A DNA stretch of 64,000 nucleotides from RYN-230 sp963770535. Its GTDB lineage: Bacteria > Actinomycetota > Actinomycetes > Streptosporangiales > Streptosporangiaceae. Location of the stretch: contig CAVYPZ010000003.1 of NCBI GenBank assembly GCA_963770535.1, forward strand, positions 1,550,001-1,614,000, read 5' to 3'. Positions within the stretch are counted from its first letter, which is position 1; every line of letters starts with the position of its first letter. Below are positions 23,597 to 33,549 of the stretch, piece after piece. A program made the position numbers and the translations under genes. The notes beneath the pieces are model-generated. The model had not been told where the DNA came from, searched no databases, and saw nothing but the letters and a program-made list of their open reading frames with translations.

Positions 23597-25408
23597 TCAG
23601 CCGGCCGCGGTGGGCGGCAGGTCGCGGAGCGCGGCGATCAGGCTGGCCTGGTCACCCGCGGCGTCCCGGATCACGTACATCAGCGTGTGCAGCACCGCGT
23701 GCCGGTCCTCGCCGCGGTCCAGCAGCCGCTGGGCGGCCTCCCACAGTTCGGGCGGGTCGCCCCGCCACAGCCGGTCTGCCAGCGTGAGGTGCCGGTCGAT
23801 GTGCAGCGGGCCGCTGGGCCGCCCGTTCGCGTCGTTGTGGTCGGCGGCCAGCAGCGTGCGCCGGTCGGTCTCCTCGGCCGGATCCAGCCCGGCCAGGTCG
23901 ACGCCGCCGAACATGCCGCGCAGCACGGGGAAGGCGAACGCCCGGCGGGGCAGCGCCTCTAGGTCGTCGTCTGGCAGCAGCCGGGACACCAGCGCCGCGT
24001 CCAGGCCGAATGTCGTCGGATCCCGGTAAACCTGGGCGAACGTGCCCATGGAGTCGAAGACCGCGTCCAGGGTCTCGGCGATCATCTCGGCGGGCAGCCC
24101 CTGGCGCCGGCCCGCCCAGCGCACCCACGCGGCCAGCACGTGCGGCATCGCGTGCTGCTCGGCGGACAGCAGGAGCACCTTGCGCGGCAGCCAGTCGAGC
24201 AGGAACGTGGCGACCTTCGCCGGGCTCATCCGCAGCGGCCGCCCGAAGTCACGGTCGCAGCCGTAGTCGATGATGTGATCCGCGCAGCGGCTGGCCGCAC
24301 GCGTATCGGACAGGTCTTCTGCCTCGTCCGAGGCCAGGAACTCGGCCACCAGCATGGCCTGCCGGTCCCGGGTCCAGGCGTGCCGCCGGGCGGTAGCCGC
24401 GCCCCAGCCCGACCCGTGCCCCATGCCCCAGGGGGCAGGCCCGGCCCCGGCCCCGATGCCGGCCCCGGCCCCAACGCCAGCCCCGATGCCGGCCCCGGGC
24501 CCAACGCCAGCCCCGGTCCTGGCCGCGGTGCCGTTCCCGGTCCCGATGACGGCCCTGTTCCCGGCCGCGGGTCGGCGGGTCCCGTTGCGCGCACCGTGAC
24601 CGGGGCGGGCGGGCGGCAGCGTCCGGATCCGGGCCCGGATGAACGCGTGATAGGACGCGAACGAGTCGCTCGGCGGCGTCCCCGGGCCTGCTTCGGTCAC
24701 GGCCAGGGCCGTCTCCAGCAGGCGCCGCGCCTGGGAGGCTTCCACCTGGCTGAACGCGGCCCGCGGGGGGCGCCCGCCGTCCCCCTCCCCGGCCGCCCGG
24801 CAGCGCTCGAGCAGGCGGTCCACCTGCGAGGTCACCCAGCCGTCGCGGAGCATCCCGCCCCCGTTGTAGTCGACGACCATGACCAGGGCATGGGGTTCAT
24901 CCCCGGCGTAGCTGTACACGCAGACGAGCTCGTCACGGTCCCCGAACGCGTCCGAGTTCACGTAGCATTCGCCCGCCGTTACCGCGCCCACGTGCTCGGC
25001 CCATGGCGGGCGGACCACGCCGTGCTCCATGAGGGCTAGCGCGGCGGTCTCCGCCTGCATGGCCTGCCGGGGCGTGCCCAGGCAGGCGATGCCCGACAGC
25101 AGGGCCAGCGCGGCCGGGCTGCGCTGCTGCGCCGCGTAGCTCACCAGCCCTTCGCCGACCAGTTCCTCGACGTCGCCGTGTGAGTCGCGCGGAGGACGCT
25201 CTCCCCACCAGGTGCCGAGCAGCTCACTGACCATCAGCTCGGCATCCAGCGGGCTGCGGACGGCCAGCAGCTCACGGGCAGCCCGGAGCATCTCGGCGAA
25301 CAGCGCGTTGGGTGGGGCGGCACCGGGGAGCACCGAGCGGGTCCCCTTCCCTCGGCCTGGGTAGCCCGGCCCGCCGGGGGGCTCTCGTCGTCGGCTTTGC
25401 GGGCTCAC
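23597..25408 (-). CDS. Conserved hypothetical protein, 603 residues
   Basis: Not recognised. It is probably cytoplasmic, with no signal peptide. The N-terminal half (about 30-260) is alpha-helical with MLRAARELLAVRSPLDAELM and VCVYSYAGDEPHALVMVVDY; the C-terminal half (about 330-600) has YGCDRDFGRPLRMSPAKVAT and AETLDAVFDSMGTFAQVYRD. A low-complexity Gly-Ala/Val/Ile spacer (about residues 291-325) separates the two. Codon use is normal for the window and both halves look like folded domains, so it is a real gene. GTG 25408 has a weak GGAAAG upstream; a later start near residue 40 is possible. It is divergent from the PP2C phosphatase gene. Confidence 0.7.
   Translation of the reverse strand: MSPQSRRREPPGGPGYPGRGKGTRSVLPGAAPPNALFAEMLRAARELLAVRSPLDAELMVSELLGTWWGERPPRDSHGDVEELVGEGLVSYAAQQRSPAALALLSGIACLGTPRQAMQAETAALALMEHGVVRPPWAEHVGAVTAGECYVNSDAFGDRDELVCVYSYAGDEPHALVMVVDYNGGGMLRDGWVTSQVDRLLERCRAAGEGDGGRPPRAAFSQVEASQARRLLETALAVTEAGPGTPPSDSFASYHAFIRARIRTLPPARPGHGARNGTRRPAAGNRAVIGTGNGTAARTGAGVGPGAGIGAGVGAGAGIGAGAGPAPWGMGHGSGWGAATARRHAWTRDRQAMLVAEFLASDEAEDLSDTRAASRCADHIIDYGCDRDFGRPLRMSPAKVATFLLDWLPRKVLLLSAEQHAMPHVLAAWVRWAGRRQGLPAEMIAETLDAVFDSMGTFAQVYRDPTTFGLDAALVSRLLPDDDLEALPRRAFAFPVLRGMFGGVDLAGLDPAEETDRRTLLAADHNDANGRPSGPLHIDRHLTLADRLWRGDPPELWEAAQRLLDRGEDRHAVLHTLMYVIRDAAGDQASLIAALRDLPPTAAG
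24438..24530 (-). repeat. GC-rich tandem repeat coding the Gly-Ala spacer
   Basis: Repeats of CCCCGATGCCGGCCCCGG and CCCCAACGCCAG-type units alternate along about 90 bp and encode alternating AGIGAG, AGVGPG and GVGAGAG motifs. The length is likely to vary between strains. Confidence 0.75.
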
Positions 25409-25865
25409 ATGGACAGCTTTCCAGATTCTCGCGGCGCCGTGCCACGTCCGCGCCGGATGGTGGCCATGTTTCCGCGTGTGGCAGATATTACGGGCATCCG
25501 GGACGGCCGGCGCCGGACATTCGGGGCATCAGGTAGCTCATCATCAATGCAATTCCGGGCGCCGGTGCCAGGTTACGGGGTACCCGGCGGGGGCCGCGGG
25601 CACGCTGTCACTTCTTTCCGCAAGAACCAGGTCGCCGTGATGCCCTCGACGCGGCACGATATCGCCTAGGATGTGGGAAGCTCGCCTGCGTGGCCACTGT
25701 GGGTGCTCGGTAACGGAACGGGGCCGTACCCATGGGGGTGCCGCCGTGCTTGTGCGTTCACTGGCTGGCGTCGTCGCTAGCCTGCTTGTGTCCGCAGTGA
25801 GCGGGAAGGAGCCGTTGCATGGCCCAAGCGGCGGGACTTGAGCGCAGCGGGACTGGAGTGCGGCG
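25409..25865. other. Divergent intergenic region, about 450 bp
   Basis: Between the 603-residue gene and the PP2C phosphatase gene. No coding frame is supported. TAGGAT at 25670-25675 is a plausible -10 box reading toward the phosphatase gene. The rest shows no recognised motif. Confidence 0.35.
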
Positions 25866-28047
25866 ATGAGCACTGATACCTCCGTGCCCCAGCCCCGGGT
25901 CTCCGGGTTGGACGTGTCTGACTCGGCCTTGCTCGCGACCCTGCTGCGCGAGGCCCCTATCGGCTTCGCCTTTTTCGGGCCCGACCTGCGCGTCCGCCGG
26001 ATCAATCACACCCTGGCCCGGCTCGATGGCCTCGACCTGGAAGCGCACCTGGGCCTGCTGCCCTCCCAGGTGTGGCCGGGAACGCTCGCGTCCCGGGTCG
26101 AATCGGCCGTGCGCCAGGTGCTGGCCGAGGGCCAGCCCCTCTACGAGTCCAACCAGCCGGTCAGCGAAGCGGAATCGGCCGTGGCCGACCGGCCGCCCTC
26201 CGGGGAGGGCACGCCGGACCAGGACGGGGACCGGCAGTGGGCGTTCTCCTGGTTCCCCTCGCACGACCCGGACGGGAACATCGCCGGCGTGGCCCTGATC
26301 GCGGTGGACGTCACCGACCGGGCGAACTCGGCCGAGGCGGTCCGCCGCAGCGAGGAGCGTTACCGCTCACTCGTGCAGGCCGGTGCCCAGGTCGTCTGGG
26401 TCACCACGCCCACCGGCCAGATCGCGGAGGATTCTCCGGAGTGGCGGTGGATAACGGGCCAGAGCGTGGAGGAGTACCTGGGCAATGGGTGGCTGGACGC
26501 GATTCACCCGGAAGACCGTGAGCGGGTGGAGCGGGAATGGCGGGAATGCGTCCACGCCGGGAAAGTGTTCGACAGCCGCTACCGGGTACGTACCAAGACC
26601 GGGTCATACCGGCATTACGACGTGCGGGCTGTCCCGATTGAGCGGGACGGGAAGATCATCGAATGGGTCGGGGCCAGCACCGACGTCACCGGCCAGCGCG
26701 AAGCCGAGGAGATGCGCGGCCGGCTGACCGAGCAGCTGTCCGCCGCCGCGCTGCGCACCGCCCGGCTGCAGCAGGCCACGTCCATGCTGGCCGAGGCGCT
26801 CACCGTGCTCCAGGTGGTCGAGGTGATCACCGAGGTCGGGCCGCTCGGCGATCGGTGCCGAGCGGTCCGCGGTGGCCCTGCTCGACCGCGAGCGGCTGCA
26901 GCTGCACACGATCAACCCGCTGGGGCTCCCGGATGTCCCCGGGGCCCCGGCCGGTGACATGCCGCTCGAGGCGCCGAGCGTGATGACCCTGGCCATCACG
27001 TCCCGGCGGCCCGTGCTCGTGGAGAACCCCGAGTCGCTGCGGCGGCATTTCGACGGGGTCAACGACGTCGATGTGTTTCTCGCGCACAGCGACGAGCGTT
27101 CCTGGGTCGGGCTGCCGCTGCTCGCCGCGGGAGCGCCGCTCGGGGCGCTGCGGTTCTCGTTCACCAAGCCGCGGCAGATCACCGAGGAGGAACGGGTCTT
27201 CCTGGAGGCCCTGGCCGGGCAGTGCGCGCTGGCCCTGGAGCGGGCCTCGCTGTTCGAGCGCGAGCACACCACGGCGGAGACGCTGCAGCGCAGCCTGCTG
27301 CCCGACCGGCTGCCCAGTGTCCCCGGTATCGTCCTGGAGGCCCGCTACCTGCCGGTGACCCGGAACATGGAGATCGGCGGCGACTGGTACGACGCCTTCC
27401 GGCTGCCCGACGGCAGGCTCGCCGTCGCGGCCGGGGACGTCATGGGCAAGGGGCTGACCGCGGCAGCCGGGATGGGCCGGGTCCGGAACGCGCTGCGTGC
27501 CCTGGCCCTGACCGACCCGCGGCCCGCCGCGGTCCTGGCGGGCCTGGACCGCCTGTTCACCGCGACCGAGCTGGACGAGCAGGTGACGACCGTTGCCTAC
27601 CTGGTCGTGGACCCGGTCACCGGGGAGGGCCTGGCCGGCAACGCCGGCCACCTGCCGCCGCTGCTGCTGTCCAGGGATGCCCCGCCGCGGCTGGACACCA
27701 CCGAGGCGGGCACGCCGCTGGGCTGGGCCTGCCCGCGGCAGCAGTACGTGTTCCGGCTGCCGCCCGGGACCACCGCGGTGCTCTACTCCGATGGGCTGGT
27801 GGAGAACCGGCGGCGCGGGCTGGACTCGGGCCTGGACGAGCTGGTGTCCGTGGCGGCGCAGGCCCGGCCGGGGATGGTCGAGGATCCGGCCAGGCTCCTG
27901 GAGTACCTGGTCAACCGGATGCTCACGGGTTATGAGCAGGACGATGACGTCACCGTCCTCGTGCTGCACGTGCCCCGGCGGGACGGCACGCCGCCGCAGC
28001 GCCCGCCGGGAGGTGTCATTCCCGCGGCTCGGAGGGGTAGAGCATGA
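25866..28047 (+). CDS. PAS-PAS-GAF-PP2C (SpoIIE-type) serine phosphatase; frame broken by one base
   Basis: With one base removed the gene codes 726 residues. PAS 1 (about 25-135) begins REAPIGFAFFGPDLRVRRIN. PAS 2 (about 160-285) includes EERYRSLVQAGAQVVWVTTP and a C-cap VGASTDVTGQREAEE. GAF (about 310-460) contains SWVGLPLLAAG. The SpoIIE/RsbU phosphatase (about 490-705) has the metal-site motifs MEIGGDWYDAF, AAGDVMGKG and LYSDGLVENR. Such proteins usually dephosphorylate anti-sigma-factor antagonists in response to a sensed signal. The break is in GGG at 26838-26840: VITEVG and RSAIGAERSAVAL join perfectly if one G is removed. ATG 25866 has GGAG upstream. Confidence 0.85.
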
Positions 28048-28350
28048 GAGAGGGCAAGGCTGACCTGGGCGTGCGCCTGGTCGCCGGGATCTGTGTCGTG
28101 CCGGGAGCCGTGGCAGCGGTTCGAGCCACCCGCAGACTCCGCCTAAGGTTGTGGTTGGGAGCCGGCCCTATCGGGGCCGTGGGGTCATGCGGCCTGGTTT
28201 TGGCTTCCGGCTTGGTCCCAGCAGCGGGTTTCACGAGGTAGGGTCCATTTTCCCGCTCATGAACGCAGGAGAGGTGTCTGTGTCGCCTGCCAGTTCGTGC
28301 AGTCAGGTGTCGTTCGCGGCTCGGCAGGCCGCCGTCCAGCGAAGGAAGGG
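28048..28350. other. Upstream region of hrdB; weak 65-codon frame
   Basis: A 65-codon frame (28044-28241) starts with an ATGA overlap on the phosphatase stop and has GGAGGGG upstream, but its second half loses the high-GC third positions of real genes here, so it is doubtful. TAGGGT at 28240-28245 could be a -10 box for hrdB. No clear -35 is seen. Confidence 0.3.
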
Positions 28351-30022
28351 GTGACCGCGGTGGGAAGCGCGGCGCGCTCCGCAGCGCGGAGGCAGCCAGG
28401 GCCGGAAGGCCAGGGCGGCCGGGGGCAGTCCTCCCGGCGTCCTGGGTCTGCGGATCCCGCGAGCCCGCGGGCGGACCGGGCGGTCACGCTCGTGGAGACG
28501 AACGGGACAGGCCCCGGCACAGGAAGAGGTTCCGGCGTCGCCGGAGCCCAGCGACGCCGCCAGGTCCCGGCGGCGTGACAAGAACTCTGGTGGCCGAGGC
28601 GAGACGCGGAAGGCCGCCGGCCGTTCCGGTAACGGCTCGGCACCGGGCAGCCAGGGGGGTTCAGGCATAGTGAGTGAGGATCCGGACCCGGCCGCGACGG
28701 GTAATGACGCGGTTGGCCTGGCGGAGGTGACAGAGCTGACGGACGTCGCGGATCTAGACGCTGACGTGGATCCCGGTGAGGTCGATCTGGCCGAGGATGT
28801 TGACGCGGCCGAGCTCGAAGACCTGGAAGTGGATCTCGAGGTCGAGGTCAACGTGGTCGAGTCGGACGAGGACGTCGCTGACGAGGAACCGGCGGACGAG
28901 GAGTCGGCGGACGAGGAGCTCGACGACTCAGCTGCCGGTGACGGCCCAGCCGCCGGGGGCCCCGCCGCCGGCGTGGCGGCTGCCGGCCCAGGCGTGCCGG
29001 CCGCGGCGGCCCCCGATGTGGCGGCCAAGCCGGCGGGCCCCGAGGAAGAGGCGTTCGTCTACGGGGACGACGATGACGACCTGCCTGCCGCCCAGGTGGC
29101 GTCGGCGGGTGCCACGGCGGACCCGGTCAAGGACTACCTGAAGCAGATCGGCAAGGTGCCGCTGCTCAACGCCGAGCAGGAAGTTGAGCTGGCCAAGCGC
29201 ATCGAGGCCGGGCTGTTCGCCGAGGAGAAGCTCGCCGAGGGCATGGACGGCCTCGAGCCGGCCGCGCGGCTGGACATGGAGTGGATCGCCGAGGACGGCC
29301 GCCGGGCCAAGAACCATCTCCTCGAGGCCAACCTGCGTCTTGTCGTCTCCCTGGCCAAGCGGTACACCGGCCGTGGCATGCTGTTCCTGGACCTGATCCA
29401 GGAAGGCAACCTGGGCCTGATCCGCGCGGTCGAGAAGTTCGACTACACCAAGGGCTACAAGTTCTCCACGTACGCCACCTGGTGGATCCGGCAGGCCATC
29501 ACCCGCGCCATGGCCGACCAGGCCCGGACCATCCGCATCCCGGTGCACATGGTCGAGGTCATCAACAAGCTGGCCCGCGTGCAACGGCAGATGCTGCAGG
29601 ACCTGGGCCGCGAGCCCACTCCCGAGGAACTGGCCGCCGAGCTCGACATGACCCCCGAGAAGGTCATCGAGGTGCAGAAGTACGGCCGTGAGCCGATCTC
29701 GCTGCACACCCCGCTCGGTGAGGACGGTGACAGCGAGTTCGGGGACCTGATCGAGGACTCCGAGGCGATCCAGCCCGGCGAGGCGGTCAGCTTCACCCTG
29801 CTCCAGGAGCAGCTGCACTCGGTGCTGGACACCCTGTCCGAGCGCGAGGCCGGGGTGGTCTCCATGCGGTTCGGCCTGACCGACGGCCAGCCCAAGACCC
29901 TGGACGAGATCGGCAAGGTGTACGGCGTGACGCGCGAGCGCATCCGGCAGATCGAGTCCAAGACCATGTCCAAGCTGCGCCACCCGTCCCGGTCCCAGGT
30001 GCTGCGCGACTACCTCGACTGA
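28351..30022 (+). CDS. hrdB: Principal RNA polymerase sigma factor (HrdB/RpoD)
   Basis: The sigma-70 core is unmistakable: region 1.2 DPVKDYLKQIGKVPLLNAEQ, region 2 NLRLVVSLAKRYTGRGMLFL and YKFSTYATWWIRQAITRAMA, region 3 IPVHMVEVINKLARVQRQML, region 4 TRERIRQIESKTMSKLRHPS. It directs transcription of housekeeping genes. A Glu/Asp-rich stretch (about 28740-28930) precedes region 1.2. GTG 28670 is a possible start, but an Arg/Lys-rich coding-like frame runs upstream to GTG 28351 (GAAGGAAGG before it) if one base is removed at 28510-28515 (VETNGT to APAQEEVPASPEP), giving 556 residues, closer to HrdB of Streptomyces. A long hairpin terminator follows at 30067. Confidence 0.93.
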
Positions 30023-30066
30023 CCCCGTCAGCAGGGCCGCAGGCAGGCCCGCGGGGCCGTACGCAG

Positions 30067-30112
30067 AACGGCTGGCCGCCGGCCAGGACATTCCTGGCGG
30101 CGGCCAGCCGTT
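30067..30112. terminator. Strong bidirectional terminator after hrdB
   Basis: AACGGCTGGCCGCC pairs with GGCGGCCAGCCGTT (14 bp), and inside it GCCAGGA pairs with TCCTGGC around CAT, with one bulged G. It sits between hrdB and the convergent DUF7455 gene. Confidence 0.85.
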
Positions 30113-30255
30113 GCATGTCTAGGTGTCCACGGGTAATTGGGCGGGAACCGTCCGGCGGGCCCAGACGCGGCCCGGCTACGCTGCCGGTGCCGACGTCAGG
30201 CTGGCAGTCCATGCGGCCCGTGGGCGGGGACTAGGCCCGCGGGTCATGGCCCTGC

Positions 30256-30477
30256 CTACCCTTCGTGCCGTGCCCCGCCCGGTGACAGCCGCTGGGTTTC
30301 ATCCTGAATCTCGGCACCCAGCTTCGCGAGCGCCTCAAGATGCTGCCGGCTGTGATGGGCGCAGAACAGCAGCTCCCCAGAGTCGGGGAGCACAACGCGT
30401 ACGTATGCCTGGGCACCACACCGGTCGCACAGGTCCGTCGCATTGAGCGGCCTGCTTGGTGCGAGAGCTCCGGTCAT
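30256..30477 (-). CDS. DUF7455 small zinc-ribbon-like protein
   Basis: 73 residues. CDRCGAQAYVRVVLPDSGEL followed by FCAHHSR supplies a Cys-x2-Cys plus Cys-x2-His set that probably binds zinc, and AEIQDETQRL ends the domain. This matches the small DUF7455 family that occurs across Actinobacteria. ATG 30477 is chosen because GGAGG lies 4 nt upstream. Its role is unknown. It is convergent with hrdB and divergent from parE. Confidence 0.8.
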   Translation of the reverse strand: MTGALAPSRPLNATDLCDRCGAQAYVRVVLPDSGELLFCAHHSRQHLEALAKLGAEIQDETQRLSPGGARHEG

Positions 30478-30713
30478 GTCGCCTCCCTCGCGTCGTGCCA
30501 CCGGTCATTGTGCCGGCGGGCTCTGCCCTACGTGTTATGCAACACTCTGCCAGGCCAGTGCCTTCCCGTGTGGATGCGACGTACGCCCAAAGCGAACGCC
30601 CGCCATGGGAGGATGGCAGTTGTCCTCGCCGTCCCACTGTAGCGGGGGCGCGTTGTCCCAGGTAGCCGGGTATGTCCGCGGCGTGGCTTCCCCGGGTAGT
30701 CAGACCGGGCGGC

Positions 30714-30719
30714 TAGTCT
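30714..30719 (+). promoter_or_regulatory. Possible -10 box of parE
   Basis: TAGTCT lies 54 bp before the GTG start in the 295-bp region between the divergent DUF7455 and parE genes. A -35 element is not evident. Confidence 0.3.
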
Positions 30720-30772
30720 GCCGAAGGCGCCCCATTCGCGTCCGCCCGGCCCCGCTGACCGAGGAGAACCAC

Positions 30773-33059
30773 GTGACCGCCGTCCGCGCCGACACCGCCG
30801 GCCCCGTTGACCGGGGCCCAGCTGGACGCGGCTCAGCGCCAGGCCGCTCAGGGCCTGGCCGCCCGGGATCCGGCCGGTCAGGAGCCGGCGGCACGGGCCG
30901 GGCTGCGGCCCCGCTGGCCTCCGTGCCCGCCGGGGACGCCTACACCGCCCGCCACCTGTCGGTCCTGGAAGGGCTCGAGGCGGTCCGCAAGCGCCCGGGA
31001 ATGTACATCGGGTCCACGGACGAGCGCGGTCTGATGCACTGCCTGTGGGAGATCTTCGACAACTCCGTGGACGAGGCCCTGGGTGGCCACTGCACGTCGA
31101 TCGAAGTCGTACTACATCCTGATATGTCGGCCGAGATCCTCGATGACGGCCGGGGTATCCCGGTCGATGTGGAACCCAAATCCGGGCTGACCGGCGTCGA
31201 GCTGGTGATGACCAGGCTGCATGCCGGGGGCAAGTTCGGGGGCGGCTCCTACACCGCCTCCGGCGGCCTGCACGGTGTCGGCGCCTCCGTGGTGAACGCG
31301 CTGTCCGCCCGACTGGACGTCGAGGTCGACCGGGAGGGTCACGAGTGGGTGGCCTCCTTCCGCCGGGGCGTGCCCGGCGAGTTCGCCGCCGAGGGCCCCC
31401 AGGCGTCCTTCACCCGCGGCGCGGGGCTGCGCAGGACACGCAAGGTGGCCCGGAAGCTGACCGGCACCAGGATCCGGTTCTGGCCGGACCGCCAGGTGTT
31501 CACGAAGGACGCAGACTGGGACTTCAGCGCGCTCGTGCAGCGGGCCCGGCAGACGGCATACCTGGTGCCCGGCCTGGCGATCCGGGTCCGGGACGACCGG
31601 CCGGCCGGCCGGCCAGGAGGCTGGCAGCCACGCCGGGAATGCGCCGGGAAACGCGGAGGCCGCACCCGGATCGGGTTCCGTTGCGGAAAAAGAAGTGGAG
31701 TTCCGCTTCGACGGCGGAATAAGCGAGTTCTGCGCGTACCTGTCGCCCGGGGAGCCGCTGACCGATGTGCTGAGGCTGACTGGCGCCGGCCGGTTCAGCG
31801 AGACGGTGCCGGTGCTCGACGAGCAGGGTCATATGACGCCCACGGACGTCGAGCGGGAACTGCAGGTCAACGTGGCCGTGCAGTGGAGTACCGGGTACGA
31901 CACCGTGACCCAGTCGTTCGTCAACGTCATCGCCACGCCCAAAGGCGGGACGCACGTCACGGGATTCGAGCGGGCCCTGGTCAAGACGGTGAACTCGCAG
32001 CTGCGCGCGGCCCGGCTGCTGAAGAACGGCGACGAGCCGGCCACCAAGGAAGACGCGCTGGAAGGGCTGACCGCGGTGATCGGGGTGCGGCTGCCCGAGC
32101 CGCAGTTCGAGGGCCAGACGAAGGAGGTTCTCGGCACGCCGGCCGCGACGCGGATCGTGGCTGATGTGGTGTCGCGGGAGCTGCAGGCGGTCTTCGAGGC
32201 CCGCAGCCGGGCCGGCAAGCAGCAGGCCCGGGCGGTCCTGGAGAAGGTGGCGTCGGCCGCCAAGGCCCGGATCGCGGCCCGGGAGCACCGGGACAACCAG
32301 CGCCGCAAGTCCGCGCTGGCCACCTCGGCGCTGCCGGCCAAGCTGGTGGACTGCCGCAGCGCGGACGACCGCAGCGAGCTGTTCATCGTGGAGGGTGACT
32401 CGGCGCTCGGCACCGCGAAGCTGGCCAGGAACTCCGAGTTCCAGGCCCTCCTGCCCATCCGGGGCAAGATCCTCAACGTGCAGAAGGCGTCGGTCGCGGA
32501 CATGCTCAAGAACGCCGAGTGCGCGGCCATCATCCAGGTCATCGGGGCGGGCTCGGGCGCCTCATTCGACCTGGACGCCGCCCGTTACCAGCGGGTCATC
32601 TTCATGTCCGACGCCGACGTGGACGGCGCGCACATCCGCTGCCTGCTGCTGACGCTGTTCCACCGCTATCTGCGCCCGATGCTCGACGCGGGCCGGGTCT
32701 TCGCCGCCGTGCCGCCGCTGCACCGGATCGAGCTGTCCAGCCCGCGCAAGGGCCAGCAGAAGTACAGCTACACGTACTCCGACAGCGAGCTGCACCGCCG
32801 GCTGCTGGAGATGGAGAAGCGGGGCCAGCGCTGGAAGGAGCCCATCCAGCGGTACAAGGGCCTGGGTGAGATGGACGCCGGGCAGCTGGCCGAGACGACC
32901 ATGGACCCGCGGCACCGCACGCTGCGGCGGATCCGGATCGAGGACGCGGCCGCCGCGGGCGGGATCTTCGACCTGCTCATGGGCAGCGAGGTGGGGCCCC
33001 GCCGGGAATTCATCGTGGGCGGGGCCGCCGAGCTGGACCTGTCCCGTATCGACGCCTGA
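30773..33059 (+). CDS. parE: DNA topoisomerase IV subunit B (ParE, GyrB-like); frame broken by one base
   Basis: 761 residues after removing one base. The GHKL ATPase has FDNSVDEALGGH, LDDGRGIPVD and ASGGLHGVGASVVNALS. The TOPRIM domain has FIVEGDSALGTAKL and SDADVDGAHIRCLLL, and the C-terminal domain has IQRYKGLGEMDAGQLAETTM. With ParC it decatenates daughter chromosomes. The break is in a run of CCGG repeats at about 31597-31617, in the linker before EVEFRFDGGI. Both parts have normal codon use, so the gene is presumed intact. GTG 30773 follows GAGGAGAACCAC. ParE is preferred over GyrB because parC lies just downstream and no dnaA/recF context is present. Confidence 0.88.
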
Positions 33060-33060
33060 C

Positions 33061-33127
33061 CGCCCCGCCCGCCGTGCCGGGCCCGCCCCGCCCGCCGTGC
33101 CGGGCCCGTGCCGGCCCGTGCCGGGCC
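33061..33127 (+). repeat. 23-bp tandem repeat after parE
   Basis: Two exact 23-bp units (33061-33083 and 33084-33106), then two shorter partial units ending near 33127, all built on CGTGCCGGGCC. It follows the parE stop directly and may fold into GC hairpins. Confidence 0.7.
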
Positions 33128-33196
33128 CCGCAAAAAGGCAGTGAGAGGCGAAAAGGCGAGCGGCAATTACCCTTCGTAAAGAGTACGATACTCAGA

Positions 33197-33538
33197 GTGA
33201 CAAGACAGATTCTGATGGCCGAGTTCCTCCGCGCCCAGGCCGCGTGGCGGCTGGCCCGCGCCGGCAGCGATCCCGTCCGCGCCGCGAGATGCGCGGCGGC
33301 GCTGCTGGACGCCGCGGCGTTCGTCGTCACGTTAGCCGGGGACGACAAGGACCTGGCCACGCTGGCCCGGGCCGGCTGCTTCGGCGGCGACATGTTCGAC
33401 CCGGGGGCCCGCGGCCTGCAGGTCGCGCGCTGGTGGCAGTACGGTGATCCGCCCTACACCGGCCCGCGCGACCTGCTGGCCGCGCTGGCCGCTGCGGCGG
33501 GCCGCCCGGTAGCCCGGTCCGGCCCAGCCGCCCCCTGA
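33197..33538 (+). CDS. Small hypothetical protein
   Basis: 113 residues, mostly helical, with AEFLRAQAAWRLARAGSD, CAAALLDAAAFVVTLAGDD and a C-terminal WWQYGDPPYTGPRDLLAALA. No signal peptide and no known domain recognised. Codon use is typical, which argues for a real gene. GTG 33197 is chosen because TACGAT at 33184-33189 lies 7 nt upstream, as in other apparent leaderless genes here, and there is no ribosome binding site. It is followed 11 bp later by the convergent end of parC. Confidence 0.55.
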   Translation: MTRQILMAEFLRAQAAWRLARAGSDPVRAARCAAALLDAAAFVVTLAGDDKDLATLARAGCFGGDMFDPGARGLQVARWWQYGDPPYTGPRDLLAALAAAAGRPVARSGPAAP

Positions 33539-33549
33539 CCCGCCGGTCC

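Noticed and set aside
24438..24530. CRISPR array
   Set aside because: The units are contiguous, encode Gly-Ala repeats in frame and have no unique spacers. No other spaced repeats or cas genes were seen in the window.
28044..28241. 65-codon gene coupled to the phosphatase stop
   Set aside because: It has an RBS and ATGA overlap, but the second half loses the third-position GC bias and no motif is present. Kept only as a note in the intergenic entry.
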